Below, piece after piece: positions 1-7,315 of a DNA stretch of 64,000 nucleotides; positions within the stretch are counted from its first letter, which is position 1, and the number at the start of each line of letters is the position of its first letter. A model generated the notes under the pieces. It saw only the letters and a program-made list of their open reading frames with translations. It did no database searches and was not told where the DNA came from. The position numbers and the translations under genes were made by a program. The stretch comes from Scopulibacillus darangshiensis (GTDB taxonomy: Bacteria; Bacillota; Bacilli; Bacillales; Sporolactobacillaceae), in NCBI RefSeq assembly GCF_004341035.1, contig NZ_SLXK01000014.1, positions 1 to 64,000 on the forward strand. The letters are read 5' to 3'.

Positions 1-27
1 TGAGTTTTTTGGTATAACCATTTGTTT

Positions 28-92
28 CCCACCTGCATAGCAGGTGGTTTATTGTTTCGCACGCTATCGCGTGCTCAACGGACTAAAGTCGT
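28..92. other. Three consecutive hairpins at the window edge
   Basis: Three short inverted repeats follow one another. CCACCTGC/GCAGGTGG (29-36, 40-47) is perfect with a 3-nt loop and is followed by TTTATTGTTT, so it could terminate a plus-strand gene left of the window. GCACGC/GCGTGC lies at 59-64 and 69-74. An imperfect ACGGACT/AGTCGT stem lies at 78-92. Stacked hairpins of this kind occur at the ends of IS200/IS605-type elements and their guide RNAs, but no transposase or TnpB gene is in view, so that link is only an inference. Confidence 0.4.
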
Positions 93-99
93 AATGATA

Positions 100-136
100 G
101 GGGTCTGACCCCTCGGGGTCAGACCCCCTTTTTTTT
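100..136. repeat. GGGGTCTGACCCC inverted-repeat element, terminator-like
   Basis: GGGGTCTGACCCC (100-112) and its exact reverse complement GGGGTCAGACCCC (115-127) form a 13-bp perfect stem with a 2-nt loop, followed by a run of eight T. The same unit recurs at 1533-1560 and as a half-site near 4347. It looks like a REP-type dispersed palindrome that can also act as a rho-independent terminator. Confidence 0.75.
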
Positions 137-216
137 AATCTCTCAACATATAACGATACAAGCAATATCTAGTATTCATAAAATATCCTATCAACTAAAG
201 ATAGGAGATGTTAATA

Positions 217-1509
217 GTGTTCGGATTTTCAGTGATCCAGCTTGCGAGAAAAATGGGGCATAAACTTGATCGGGAATTGCGGCGGGAACTTGTCCATCTT
301 TATCATCCCTTTCGGCAAGTTCCCTGCTTTTTGCATCGGCCGCTCGATAATATAGCAAAGCGGACGAAAAAACTCCCAGTGATTATCGAATTTGAAAAAA
401 GCGATGATGCCTTTGTCTGCGGTTTGGCCGACATTAAGAAGCTTGAAAGCAAAATAGTACATGAATTTCAATCTATCTCTTGTTGCGCTGCCAAACTATC
501 AATTAAAAAGCTTGAAACGCTTCTTGGAAACTGTAAACACATTAAAAAGATCTATTATGACCGAGAGATGAGTGTTTTGCTTGATGCAGCAAGCCCCTCA
601 ATCCATGCGAAAGCGGTGAATGACACAGGTTTGACCGGTAAGGATGTGACGATTGCGGTCGTTGACACAGGCATTTATCCCCACAAAGATCTTGAAGGCA
701 GAATTGTAGCATTCCAGGACTTTGTGAATAAAAAGAAAGACCCTTATGATGACAATGGCCACGGCACACATTGTGCTGGGGACGCGGCAGGAAGCGGCAC
801 CGCATCCAAAGGGAAATATAAAGGCCCCGCGCCAGAAGCTAACCTAGTTGGTGTCAAGGTGTTAAGTAAAGTGGGTTCCGGCTCTCTTTCCACTGTCATC
901 GCAGGGGTAAACTGGTGTATAGAAAATAAGGAAAAGCACAGCATTGACATCGTTTCCATGTCGCTCGGAAGCCAAGCATCCCAGTCGGCTGAAGAAGATC
1001 CTGTGGTTAAAATTGTTGAAAAGGCATGGGATAACGGCATTGTTGTCTGTGTTGCCGCCGGCAACAGCGGCCCTGATCCCAAAACAATCGGCAGCCCGGG
1101 TACTAGTCCCAAAGTTATTACCGTTGGAGCGATAAATGATCAGGACACAACCGACCGGGCGGACGATGCTATTGCCGATTTCTCAAGCCGCGGACCAACC
1201 ATTGACGGCATAGTGAAACCCGACATCTTAACGCCTGGCGTAAATATCATTTCCCTCCGCTCACCAGGTTCCCTTTTGGATAAAACCAATAAATCGAGCC
1301 GTGTCGGCAAAGATTACTTTTCCTTATCAGGCACCTCAATGGCAACACCAATCTGTGCAGGAGCTACAGCATTAATCATTCAAAACAACCCCGACTTATC
1401 GCCGGATCAAATCAAAGAGCAGCTTTTGTCAGGAGCCGAGGATCTTGGATTACCGCCTAATACCCAGGGAAAAGGGTATTTGAATATAGAGAAGGCTTTG
1501 AAACAATAA
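217..1509 (+). CDS. aprX: AprX-type subtilisin-family serine protease
   Basis: S8 family serine endopeptidase of about 430 residues, very similar in layout to Bacillus subtilis AprX (about 442 residues). The catalytic triad is visible: Asp in VVDTG (about residue 150), His in NGHGTH (about 182) and Ser in SGTSMATP (about 374). There is no signal peptide, which fits AprX; its N-terminal region of about 120 residues is atypical for secreted subtilisins. I chose GTG at 217, giving the N-terminus MFGFSVIQ. It lies 9 nt after AGGAG (203-207) and matches AprX starting MFGYSMVQ. The ATG at 208 directly abuts the ribosome binding site and is less likely. The gene stands alone between two copies of the GGGGTCTGACCCC palindrome. 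Substrate unknown. Confidence 0.9.
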   Translation: MFGFSVIQLARKMGHKLDRELRRELVHLYHPFRQVPCFLHRPLDNIAKRTKKLPVIIEFEKSDDAFVCGLADIKKLESKIVHEFQSISCCAAKLSIKKLETLLGNCKHIKKIYYDREMSVLLDAASPSIHAKAVNDTGLTGKDVTIAVVDTGIYPHKDLEGRIVAFQDFVNKKKDPYDDNGHGTHCAGDAAGSGTASKGKYKGPAPEANLVGVKVLSKVGSGSLSTVIAGVNWCIENKEKHSIDIVSMSLGSQASQSAEEDPVVKIVEKAWDNGIVVCVAAGNSGPDPKTIGSPGTSPKVITVGAINDQDTTDRADDAIADFSSRGPTIDGIVKPDILTPGVNIISLRSPGSLLDKTNKSSRVGKDYFSLSGTSMATPICAGATALIIQNNPDLSPDQIKEQLLSGAEDLGLPPNTQGKGYLNIEKALKQ

Positions 1510-1532
1510 GGGAATGTTTCCCTGGGAGATAC

Positions 1533-1560
1533 GGGGTCTGACCCTTTGGGGTCAGACCCC
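1533..1560. repeat. GGGGTCTGACCC palindrome between convergent genes
   Basis: Second copy of the dispersed palindrome: GGGGTCTGACCC (1533-1544) pairs with GGGTCAGACCCC ending at 1560. It fills almost the whole gap between the convergent aprX and ynfA-like genes and probably terminates both. A smaller hairpin, AGGGAA/TTTCCCT, precedes it at 1508-1522. Confidence 0.7.
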
Positions 1561-1562
1561 TA

Positions 1563-1892
1563 TTAACGTGGAGCCCAAAGCATTACTGACACACCGATCA
1601 AACAAATACCCGCTCCAATCCAGTCATACATATCAGGTATCTCTTTATCAATTACCCAACCCCATAATACGGACAGAACGATAAATACACCACCATACGC
1701 GGCATAAACTCTGCCGAATGACGGAAATGATTGAAAGGTTGCAATAACCCCATATAAAGCTAACACGACACCACCAATTATCCCCAAATAAAATGGTTTG
1801 CCTTCTCTTAAGCAAAGCCAAATAAGATAACCACCGCCTATTTCTGCTAACCCCGCAACAACAAATAGTAAAATCACTTTAATAACCTTCAC
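1563..1892 (-). CDS. ynfA: YnfA-family (UPF0060) small membrane protein
   Basis: A protein of 109 residues with four hydrophobic helices spanning most of its length. It has the family signature [10 protein letters not shown] near the N-terminus and the RVYAAYGG and W-G-W elements in the third and fourth helices. UPF0060/YnfA proteins are about 108 residues and belong to the wider drug/metabolite transporter group; their substrate is not settled. Start: GTG at 1892 follows GAAGGGAGAG closely, and GTG at 1877 with AAGG upstream is an alternative that removes five residues. The gene is monocistronic and convergent with aprX. Two palindromes lie upstream at 1936-1970 and may be operators. Confidence 0.85.
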   Translation of the reverse strand: MKVIKVILLFVVAGLAEIGGGYLIWLCLREGKPFYLGIIGGVVLALYGVIATFQSFPSFGRVYAAYGGVFIVLSVLWGWVIDKEIPDMYDWIGAGICLIGVSVMLWAPR

Positions 1893-1935
1893 CCTCTCCC
1901 TTCCCGGAGTCAGATGATCCAGACAATATCATTCC

Positions 1936-1970
1936 TTGACTTAAGTCAAATTTAAGTATTTCACTTAAAT
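1936..1970. promoter_or_regulatory. Two adjacent palindromes upstream of ynfA
   Basis: TTGACTTAAGTCAA (1936-1949) is a perfect 14-bp palindrome. It is followed at once by ATTTAAGT-ATTTC-ACTTAAAT (1950-1970), with perfect 8-bp arms. The TTGACT on the minus strand could be a -35 element for ynfA. Dyads of this kind are typical of ArsR- or TetR-type repressor sites, but no regulator gene is adjacent. The rest of the 1893-2250 gap shows no convincing gene. Confidence 0.5.
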
Positions 1971-2193
1971 TATAAAGCATAAAGGGGGATGATGTTAAAC
2001 ATAGGATTATCTCTCGCTTGTCATTTCGCAGTGTTAAATCTATACCAACAATCCATTGGCTAACAATCACAGCAAATAAATCAAAAAAAGGTGATGCGAT
2101 TTGGACTCTATTACTAATTGGAAAAAGTACACACTGTAATTATGCCTATGCAAACCTTAAATTCTATGATACTATACTTTGGTTGATAACGGC

Positions 2194-2216
2194 CCGACTT
2201 TTGTGAGAGTCAAAAG
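2194..2216 (+). promoter_or_regulatory. Hairpin upstream of sulP-like gene
   Basis: GACTTTTG-TGAGAGT-CAAAAGTC is a perfect 8-bp inverted repeat 34 bp before the TTG start of the SulP transporter. There is no T-run after it, so it is not a standard terminator; it could be an operator or a 5' mRNA hairpin. Confidence 0.4.
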
Positions 2217-2250
2217 TCAATATAAATAGAAAAATAGAGGTGATGGTTTT

Positions 2251-3702
2251 TTGAGCTTTATGACAATTAAACACGACTGGCTTTCAAATGTAAGAGCCGA
2301 CTTTTTATCAGGATTAACGGTTGCCTTTGCACTTATCCCAGAAGCAATCGGTTTCTCCATTATTGCTGGTGTTGACCCTATGGTTGGGCTATATGCTTCT
2401 GTTTGTATTGCCATTGTCATTGCTTTTGCGGGAGGACGTCCGGCAATGATTTCGGCGGCAACAGGTTCAACAGCAGTCCTTATGGTTTCCCTGGTCCATG
2501 ATCATGGCGTAGAGTATTTATTTGCGGCCACGATCTTAACGGGAATGATTCAATTTTTGTTTGGGATCTTGAAAATTGGACGCCTGCTATCTTTCCTTCC
2601 CCAAACTGTTTTGACAGGCTTTGTAAATGCATTAGCCATTGTCATTTTTATGGCGCAACTCCCTCAGTTTGTTAATGCTAATTGGATCATGTATGCGATG
2701 GTGGCAGGTACGTTAGTGATGATTTACTTATTTCCTTTTATTACTAAAACTGTTCCGTCCGCTTTAGTTGCTATTATTATTATGACCATTATTAGCTTTA
2801 CCCTTCACTTGGATTTGAAAACCGTAGGAGATATGGGCCATATTAGCGATTCCCTCCCTATTTTTCACATCCCGTCGGTTCCTTTATCATTAGATACCTT
2901 CTTAATTGTTTTTCCTACGGCACTTGCCATTTCAATTGTTGGTCTAACCGAGTCATTAGTTACAGCAACAATTGTTGATGAATTTACAGGATCAACATCC
3001 AATAAAAATCGAGAGGCAAGAGGGCAAGGGATTGCAAATATTGTCTCCGGGTTATTTGGAGGAATGGCGGGTTGCGGTATGATTGGACAATCTGTTATTA
3101 ACGTCCAGTCTGGGGGAAGAAAACGGCTCTCCACACTTACGGCAGGTGTTTTCCTATTAGTCCTTATTATTCTATTAGGTAATGTTGTGAAACAAGTGCC
3201 AATGGCGGCTTTGGTTGGCGTGATGATTACAGTTTCTATCGGCACTTTTGACTGGCATTCTGTTCGCCATTTAAAAAAGTATCCGTTATCTGAAGCGGTT
3301 ATCATGATATTAACTGTTGTAGTCGTTGTCTATACAAAGAATTTAGCCATTGGAGTCGTTTTAGGAGTCGCTTTAAGTGCCATTGTATTTGGGTGGAAGA
3401 TGGCCCATATTAAAACCACATCAAGAATAGAGGGAAACAAGAAAATTTATGTGATTTCAGGGCAAATGTTTTTTGGGACAACAAGCCACTTTATATCAGA
3501 ATTTGATTATGAAAAAGACCCTGAAAAAATAGAGATTGATTTCACACATTCCCATATCTGGGATCATTCCAGTGTCACGGCAATTGCGAAGGTCATCCAA
3601 AAATATGAAAGTTACAATAAAAAAGTGAGTCTTATAGGAATTAATGACGAGAGTACAAAAATTGTTAATCGAATCGGTCTGGATTCAGCAAGTGGTCATT
3701 AA
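2251..3702 (+). CDS. SulP-family inorganic anion transporter with STAS domain
   Basis: A protein of 483 residues. About ten or more hydrophobic segments cover residues 10-385, with the SulP signature region PEAIGFSIIAGVDPMVGLYA near residue 28. A C-terminal STAS domain (about 395-480; IDFTHSHIWDHSSVTAI) follows. SulP proteins move sulfate, bicarbonate or other anions; the substrate cannot be read from sequence. The TTG start at 2251 is supported by AGAGGTGAT 6 nt upstream. The gene is alone, ends at a strong bidirectional terminator, and resembles B. subtilis YvdB/YbaR. Confidence 0.88.
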   Translation: MSFMTIKHDWLSNVRADFLSGLTVAFALIPEAIGFSIIAGVDPMVGLYASVCIAIVIAFAGGRPAMISAATGSTAVLMVSLVHDHGVEYLFAATILTGMIQFLFGILKIGRLLSFLPQTVLTGFVNALAIVIFMAQLPQFVNANWIMYAMVAGTLVMIYLFPFITKTVPSALVAIIIMTIISFTLHLDLKTVGDMGHISDSLPIFHIPSVPLSLDTFLIVFPTALAISIVGLTESLVTATIVDEFTGSTSNKNREARGQGIANIVSGLFGGMAGCGMIGQSVINVQSGGRKRLSTLTAGVFLLVLIILLGNVVKQVPMAALVGVMITVSIGTFDWHSVRHLKKYPLSEAVIMILTVVVVVYTKNLAIGVVLGVALSAIVFGWKMAHIKTTSRIEGNKKIYVISGQMFFGTTSHFISEFDYEKDPEKIEIDFTHSHIWDHSSVTAIAKVIQKYESYNKKVSLIGINDESTKIVNRIGLDSASGH

Positions 3703-3720
3703 GTGAGTATAATCAGTGAT

Positions 3721-3770
3721 AAAAGGAAATCTAAATTGGGGAAATCCAACTTTAGATTTCCTTTTGTTTT
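3721..3770. terminator. Bidirectional terminator
   Basis: AAAGGAAATCTAAA and TTTAGATTTCCTTT form a 14-bp perfect stem with T-rich sequence on both sides. It separates the convergent sulP-like and DUF1992 genes. Confidence 0.9.
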
Positions 3771-3775
3771 AAAGC

Positions 3776-4117
3776 TTACCAAGTGTTCTTTGCCTTATCT
3801 AATTCTTGAAAGTTGATAGGCATTTTTTGAAGCGATGGAGGACATAGAGTGTTGTATTTTTTAATCTTCTCATTGATTGCTTTAATATTCTCTTCGTCTT
3901 CTGCAGAATGGATCAAAGAAGATATCTCTTTTTGCAATTTTAGCCATGGGGGCAGAAAGCCCGCATCCTTTGCCTTCTCCATGAAATTTTGCAACAAATC
4001 CTTTTCCATATAGCTTTTGGGCAATGGCTTGCCCTTACCTTTGCCGTTATAATTATCTTTTTCACCAGCTGCTTCCAAAATTTCGCCAATCAAATCATTG
4101 TATTTTCTATCTCCCAC
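3776..4117 (-). CDS. DUF1992 (DnaJ-homologue subfamily C member 28 domain) protein
   Basis: A protein of 113 residues with the DUF1992 pattern: an early I-x-E-A helix (GEILEAAGEKDNYN), then GKGKPLP (residues 28-34), then a long charged helix with LPPWLKLQKEI. The family is named after a conserved domain in DnaJC28-like proteins, and its biochemical role is unknown. The GTG start overlaps by one base the TAG stop of the upstream small gene, so the two are probably translationally coupled; GGGGAG lies about 10 nt upstream. It ends just before a bidirectional terminator. Confidence 0.75.
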   Translation of the reverse strand: MGDRKYNDLIGEILEAAGEKDNYNGKGKGKPLPKSYMEKDLLQNFMEKAKDAGFLPPWLKLQKEISSLIHSAEDEENIKAINEKIKKYNTLCPPSLQKMPINFQELDKAKNTW

Positions 4118-4275
4118 TAATATTCTCTCCCCTTTATTTTAAAGTGGATAAAAAAACGGTCGAGTCGAGTTGGCTTTTTGCTGCGATATTCTTCTTTTAA
4201 TTCTTTTAATACGTCTTCTCTCTGTTGGGATAATCGTGCATATGCTTTACGACGGTACTTATATTCCATCATCAT
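4117..4275 (-). CDS. Small basic hypothetical protein
   Basis: A hypothetical protein of about 52 residues, starting MMMEYKYRR, rich in Arg, Lys and Glu, with one probable long helix. I chose the ATG at 4275 because GAGGGAG lies about 6 nt upstream. A TTG at 4311 would add the N-terminus MEAFSITPRELN but lacks a ribosome binding site. That ITPRELN segment recalls the N-terminus of some phage tail-assembly chaperones, so the longer form could be a phage remnant; this is weak. It is coupled to the DUF1992 gene by a one-base overlap. Confidence 0.5.
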   Translation of the reverse strand: MMMEYKYRRKAYARLSQQREDVLKELKEEYRSKKPTRLDRFFIHFKIKGREY

Positions 4276-4346
4276 ATTCAGCTCCCTCGGAGTAATTGAA
4301 AACGCTTCCAATTTAAAAATAACACAATCTAAACAAATATAAAATA

Positions 4347-4367
4347 GGAGTCAGACCCCTTTTTTTA
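4347..4367. repeat. Half-site of the GGGGTCTGACCCC element inside the uvsE 3' end
   Basis: GGAGTCAGACCCC followed by seven T (plus strand) is one arm of the dispersed palindrome. Read on the minus strand it encodes the last residues and the TGA stop of uvsE. Confidence 0.6.
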
Positions 4368-5328
4368 GATAAAAACTCGCTCCGTCTACAGCTTCAATCG
4401 CATTTAGTGATTTTAGATCTTTCATAAGCTGAAATAAGGCTTGATCCTTTTTCTTAGCCTCGATCATGCAATCAATTTGCGGTACTGAGCTGTTGATGCC
4501 TTTCAAAAAGTCTAAAAACATACTAGGATCAACAAAATCAGCATGGCTGCGATATTGTTTGTCACTTTTCGGACTTGAGATATGCATTTTAATTGGCAGT
4601 TTAGAAACTTCCCAAGTTCCAACAACTCTATTCCAATGGCTTTTCCAGTCGGGATCTGAATGGTTGGCTAAATGGTGATGATAATCGAATACAAATGGCA
4701 GTCCCAATTTATTGCAAAGGTAAAGGCAGTCCATCATATCAAACGACTTATCATCATTTTCTATCATAATCATGTCTTGGATCGACCGTGGGACAATGGC
4801 CCAATTTAAAACAAATTGTTCAAGCGCTTTTGCTTTATTTTGATAAGCGCCGCCGACATGCAAGACTGCCCTATGTTTTGGTTCAATGCCGATCCCTTTT
4901 AATAAATGATAATGATATGTCAAAACTTTAAGGGCGTTTAACAGCACCTCTTTTTTTGGTGAATTTACAACCACAAAGTGATCGGGGTGAAAATCAATAC
5001 GCATCCCCTTTTTCTTAGCGATACCCCCAAGTTCCAAGAGTGGTTCTGAAATTGATTCAAGATAGCGCCAACCTGCCAGATCCTCGTGTGTGGCTAGGGG
5101 GACGAGGCGGGAGCTTAATCGAAAAAACGATATATCGTTTGCTGCGTTATGTTTTAATAGCCTGATACAATTATGGATATTGGACTCTGCAATTCGCTCT
5201 AACTTTGTTATCGCCGCTTCCCTATCATCAATTTGTTTAAATCTTGTATATGTCATGGTCTGTGACGGCGAACTGTTTGGCACATTAACACTCATTGCGA
5301 CATACCCAAGCCTTACCAATGTCCTCAT
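4351..5328 (-). CDS. uvsE: UV damage endonuclease UvsE
   Basis: A UVDE-family endonuclease that nicks DNA 5' to UV photoproducts, an alternative to nucleotide excision repair. The protein is about 325 residues. It shows RLGYVAMS at the start, NDISFFRLSSRLVPLATHED (about 65-85), the metal-binding stretch RIDFHPDHFVVVNSP (about 110-125), an HVGGAYQNK region, and LPFVFDYHHHLAN (about 212-225). These residues build the TIM-barrel metal site. ATG at 5328 was chosen over the upstream GTG at 5340: GAGGTGAA sits 7 nt before it and family members start with this R-x-G-[FY]-V pattern. The C-terminus and stop codon lie inside a dispersed-repeat half-site. No LexA box was recognised upstream. Confidence 0.92.
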   Translation of the reverse strand: MRTLVRLGYVAMSVNVPNSSPSQTMTYTRFKQIDDREAAITKLERIAESNIHNCIRLLKHNAANDISFFRLSSRLVPLATHEDLAGWRYLESISEPLLELGGIAKKKGMRIDFHPDHFVVVNSPKKEVLLNALKVLTYHYHLLKGIGIEPKHRAVLHVGGAYQNKAKALEQFVLNWAIVPRSIQDMIMIENDDKSFDMMDCLYLCNKLGLPFVFDYHHHLANHSDPDWKSHWNRVVGTWEVSKLPIKMHISSPKSDKQYRSHADFVDPSMFLDFLKGINSSVPQIDCMIEAKKKDQALFQLMKDLKSLNAIEAVDGASFYLKKGV

Positions 5329-5398
5329 AAGCCTTTTCACCTCATAAGGCAGTTTTCCCTATGAGAACAAAACTAGCCATTAATTATCGTTTAAGAAT

Positions 5399-5674
5399 TA
5401 AACCATATACTCTTCATCATAATACATGCCATCCACTTTTAGAGCCATGTGGCTTAAATCCCATGCTGAGATATAAATTCCGGGCCAGTACATTCGTTGT
5501 GACAACGCAAAGATTCACCTGTTCCAGTCCTGATAAATCCCGTGCATGCTCCAAAACGTGCTCAAGCAGCTTTCGGCCAATGCCTTTTCCAGCTTGATCC
5601 TGAACGACATACATCCCCCAAATTGAGCCTTTATGAATCATTTTGTTATGACCATCACGCATAAATCCGGCCAT
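5399..5674 (-). pseudogene. Decayed GNAT-family acetyltransferase
   Basis: The open part (5417-5674) carries the acetyl-CoA-binding motif of GNAT enzymes, QDQAGKGIGRKLLEHVLEHA, then TTNVLARNLYLSMGF. Two defects show decay. The N-terminal half is missing, because an in-frame stop lies directly before MAGFMRDGH. At the C-terminus the frame is lost: the expected ending VDGMYYDEEYMV is encoded in another frame down to a TAA at 5399-5401. No ribosome binding site precedes the ATG. It is probably not functional. Confidence 0.8.
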
Positions 5675-5873
5675 TACAAGGAGAGGACGTATAATAGTTT
5701 GACACTTTTAAAAATTCATTGATTTCTAGACACCATTGTTTTATAATCTCATTAATTGCAATAGTAAGTTAAAACTGTGAATATAACTAACAAAAGAAGG
5801 CAAATTCGATTTAAGTCAACACTATGTAGGGTTTGGTGTGATTTAGTCTTTACAAACTTATGGAGGGTGATGT

Positions 5874-7292
5874 ATGGAGAAGTCGTTGTCAGGATTAAAA
5901 GCCGCCGTTCTATTAATGATTTCGTTTTTCATTGTTCTTTTCGGAATTATTTTAACCAAGGCTCCGACTCCCATTGTATTGATGGCGGCCGGGGCGGTAG
6001 TGATTGCGCTGTCACTAATATGGGGAGTCAAGTGGGAAGATATAGAGAAGGATCTTTTGGATAGCCTTCGATCCATGTTTATCCCGATTTTAATTTTATT
6101 GTCAGTCGGGATGTTAATCGGAGCCTGGATGATATCCGGAACCATTCCTGTTATGATTTATTACGGTTTACTTATATTAAAGCCTTCATTTTTCCTTATT
6201 GTAACGGCTATTGTTTGTTCCATAATGTCAGTTATGGCGGGCACGTCTTGGGGTACGATCGGAACGTTGGGGGTAGCATTTATGGCTGTTTCGGCGGGAT
6301 TAGGCATTCCGCCTGCATACACGGCCGGGGCCATTGTTGTGGGGGCTATGTTCGGTGACAAAATGTCGCCACTTTCTGACACGACCGTGATGGCCTCTGG
6401 TGTGATAAATGTCAAGATCGTCGATCATATCAAACATATGCTTTACACAACGATACCCGGCTACCTTATTTCTTTGCTTCTTTACAGTGTTCTTGGTTTC
6501 CAGTTTGGCAGTCAAACCCTTAATACTGAAAAAGTCGCTGTAATTTTATCCACATTGGGGCAAACATTTAATTTGAACCCTGTTATCATGTTGCCGCCTA
6601 TCGTCGTGTTGTTCTTAATATTTAGAAGAAAACCAGTCCTTCCGGTATTTGGTGTCGGTATTTTTATGGGGTGTTTATTGGCTCTATTATTCCAGGACCG
6701 CAGCATGTTGCAGATTGCGGAAGCTTTAAACAGCGGGTATACGGATTCGACTAACATTCCGATGGTAGATGATATGCTGCATCAAGGCGGTCTATCGGGC
6801 ATGCTCGATACAATGGTTTTGTTGATTGCCGCTGCCATTTTCGGTTCCCCTCTTCGGACAGCCGGAGTCTTTCAGACCATCGTGGAAACGGTGACAAGGT
6901 TCGCTAGACAGGCTAAAACAATGATGACCTCGGCTCTTTCCTTGCACGCCATCTTTTTCATGGTCACTGGAAGCTATTATGTGACGTTTGCCGTTTTGGG
7001 GCCGATCCTGGCTCCGTTATATGACAGACATAAATTGGACAGGAAAAATTTATCGCGAACCATGGAGGACACTGGCACCACTTTTGCCCCCATAATCCCT
7101 TGGGGTGTTACTGGTGCGTATATTGCCGGAACCCTTAATACGCCAACGGTTGATTACATTCTCTTTGCCCCGATGACGTACCTGGGAATCGTATTTGCTG
7201 TCATCTATATTTTTACAGGAATCGGGATAGCTAAAACAGAAACGACGAGTAAAGCGGCAATAAAGAAAAGCGAAACGACCACTGGTGTTTAA
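5874..7292 (+). CDS. nhaC: NhaC-family Na+/H+ antiporter
   Basis: A 472-residue membrane protein with about 11-12 hydrophobic segments and the NhaC-type core MAGTSWGTIGTLGVAFMAV (about 124-142). Other family features are GAMFGDKMSPLSDTTVMAS (about 161-179), and EDTGTTFAPIIPWGVTGAY near residue 395. NhaC antiporters export Na+ in exchange for H+ or act in amino-acid/proton exchange. The start is supported by GGAGGG 7 nt upstream. The gene is 23 bp upstream of a gamma-glutamyltransferase gene on the same strand, so the two probably form an operon. The 5675-5873 gap holds TTGACA at 5699-5704 but no convincing -10 at the usual distance. Confidence 0.9.
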   Translation: MEKSLSGLKAAVLLMISFFIVLFGIILTKAPTPIVLMAAGAVVIALSLIWGVKWEDIEKDLLDSLRSMFIPILILLSVGMLIGAWMISGTIPVMIYYGLLILKPSFFLIVTAIVCSIMSVMAGTSWGTIGTLGVAFMAVSAGLGIPPAYTAGAIVVGAMFGDKMSPLSDTTVMASGVINVKIVDHIKHMLYTTIPGYLISLLLYSVLGFQFGSQTLNTEKVAVILSTLGQTFNLNPVIMLPPIVVLFLIFRRKPVLPVFGVGIFMGCLLALLFQDRSMLQIAEALNSGYTDSTNIPMVDDMLHQGGLSGMLDTMVLLIAAAIFGSPLRTAGVFQTIVETVTRFARQAKTMMTSALSLHAIFFMVTGSYYVTFAVLGPILAPLYDRHKLDRKNLSRTMEDTGTTFAPIIPWGVTGAYIAGTLNTPTVDYILFAPMTYLGIVFAVIYIFTGIGIAKTETTSKAAIKKSETTTGV

Positions 7293-7315
7293 CAAAAGCA
7301 TGGAAGGAGATTAAT

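Noticed and set aside
744-1112. 122-codon ORF on the minus strand inside aprX
   Set aside because: It lies wholly antisense to the protease catalytic domain, has no ribosome binding site and no recognisable motif.
1879-2070. 63-codon minus-strand ORF upstream of ynfA
   Set aside because: It reads through the palindromes and promoter area, ends in a low-complexity GKGEGEGY tail and has no ribosome binding site.
2865-3305. 146-codon ORF antisense to the SulP gene
   Set aside because: Mirror of a conserved membrane protein with strong start and terminator on the other strand; no support of its own.
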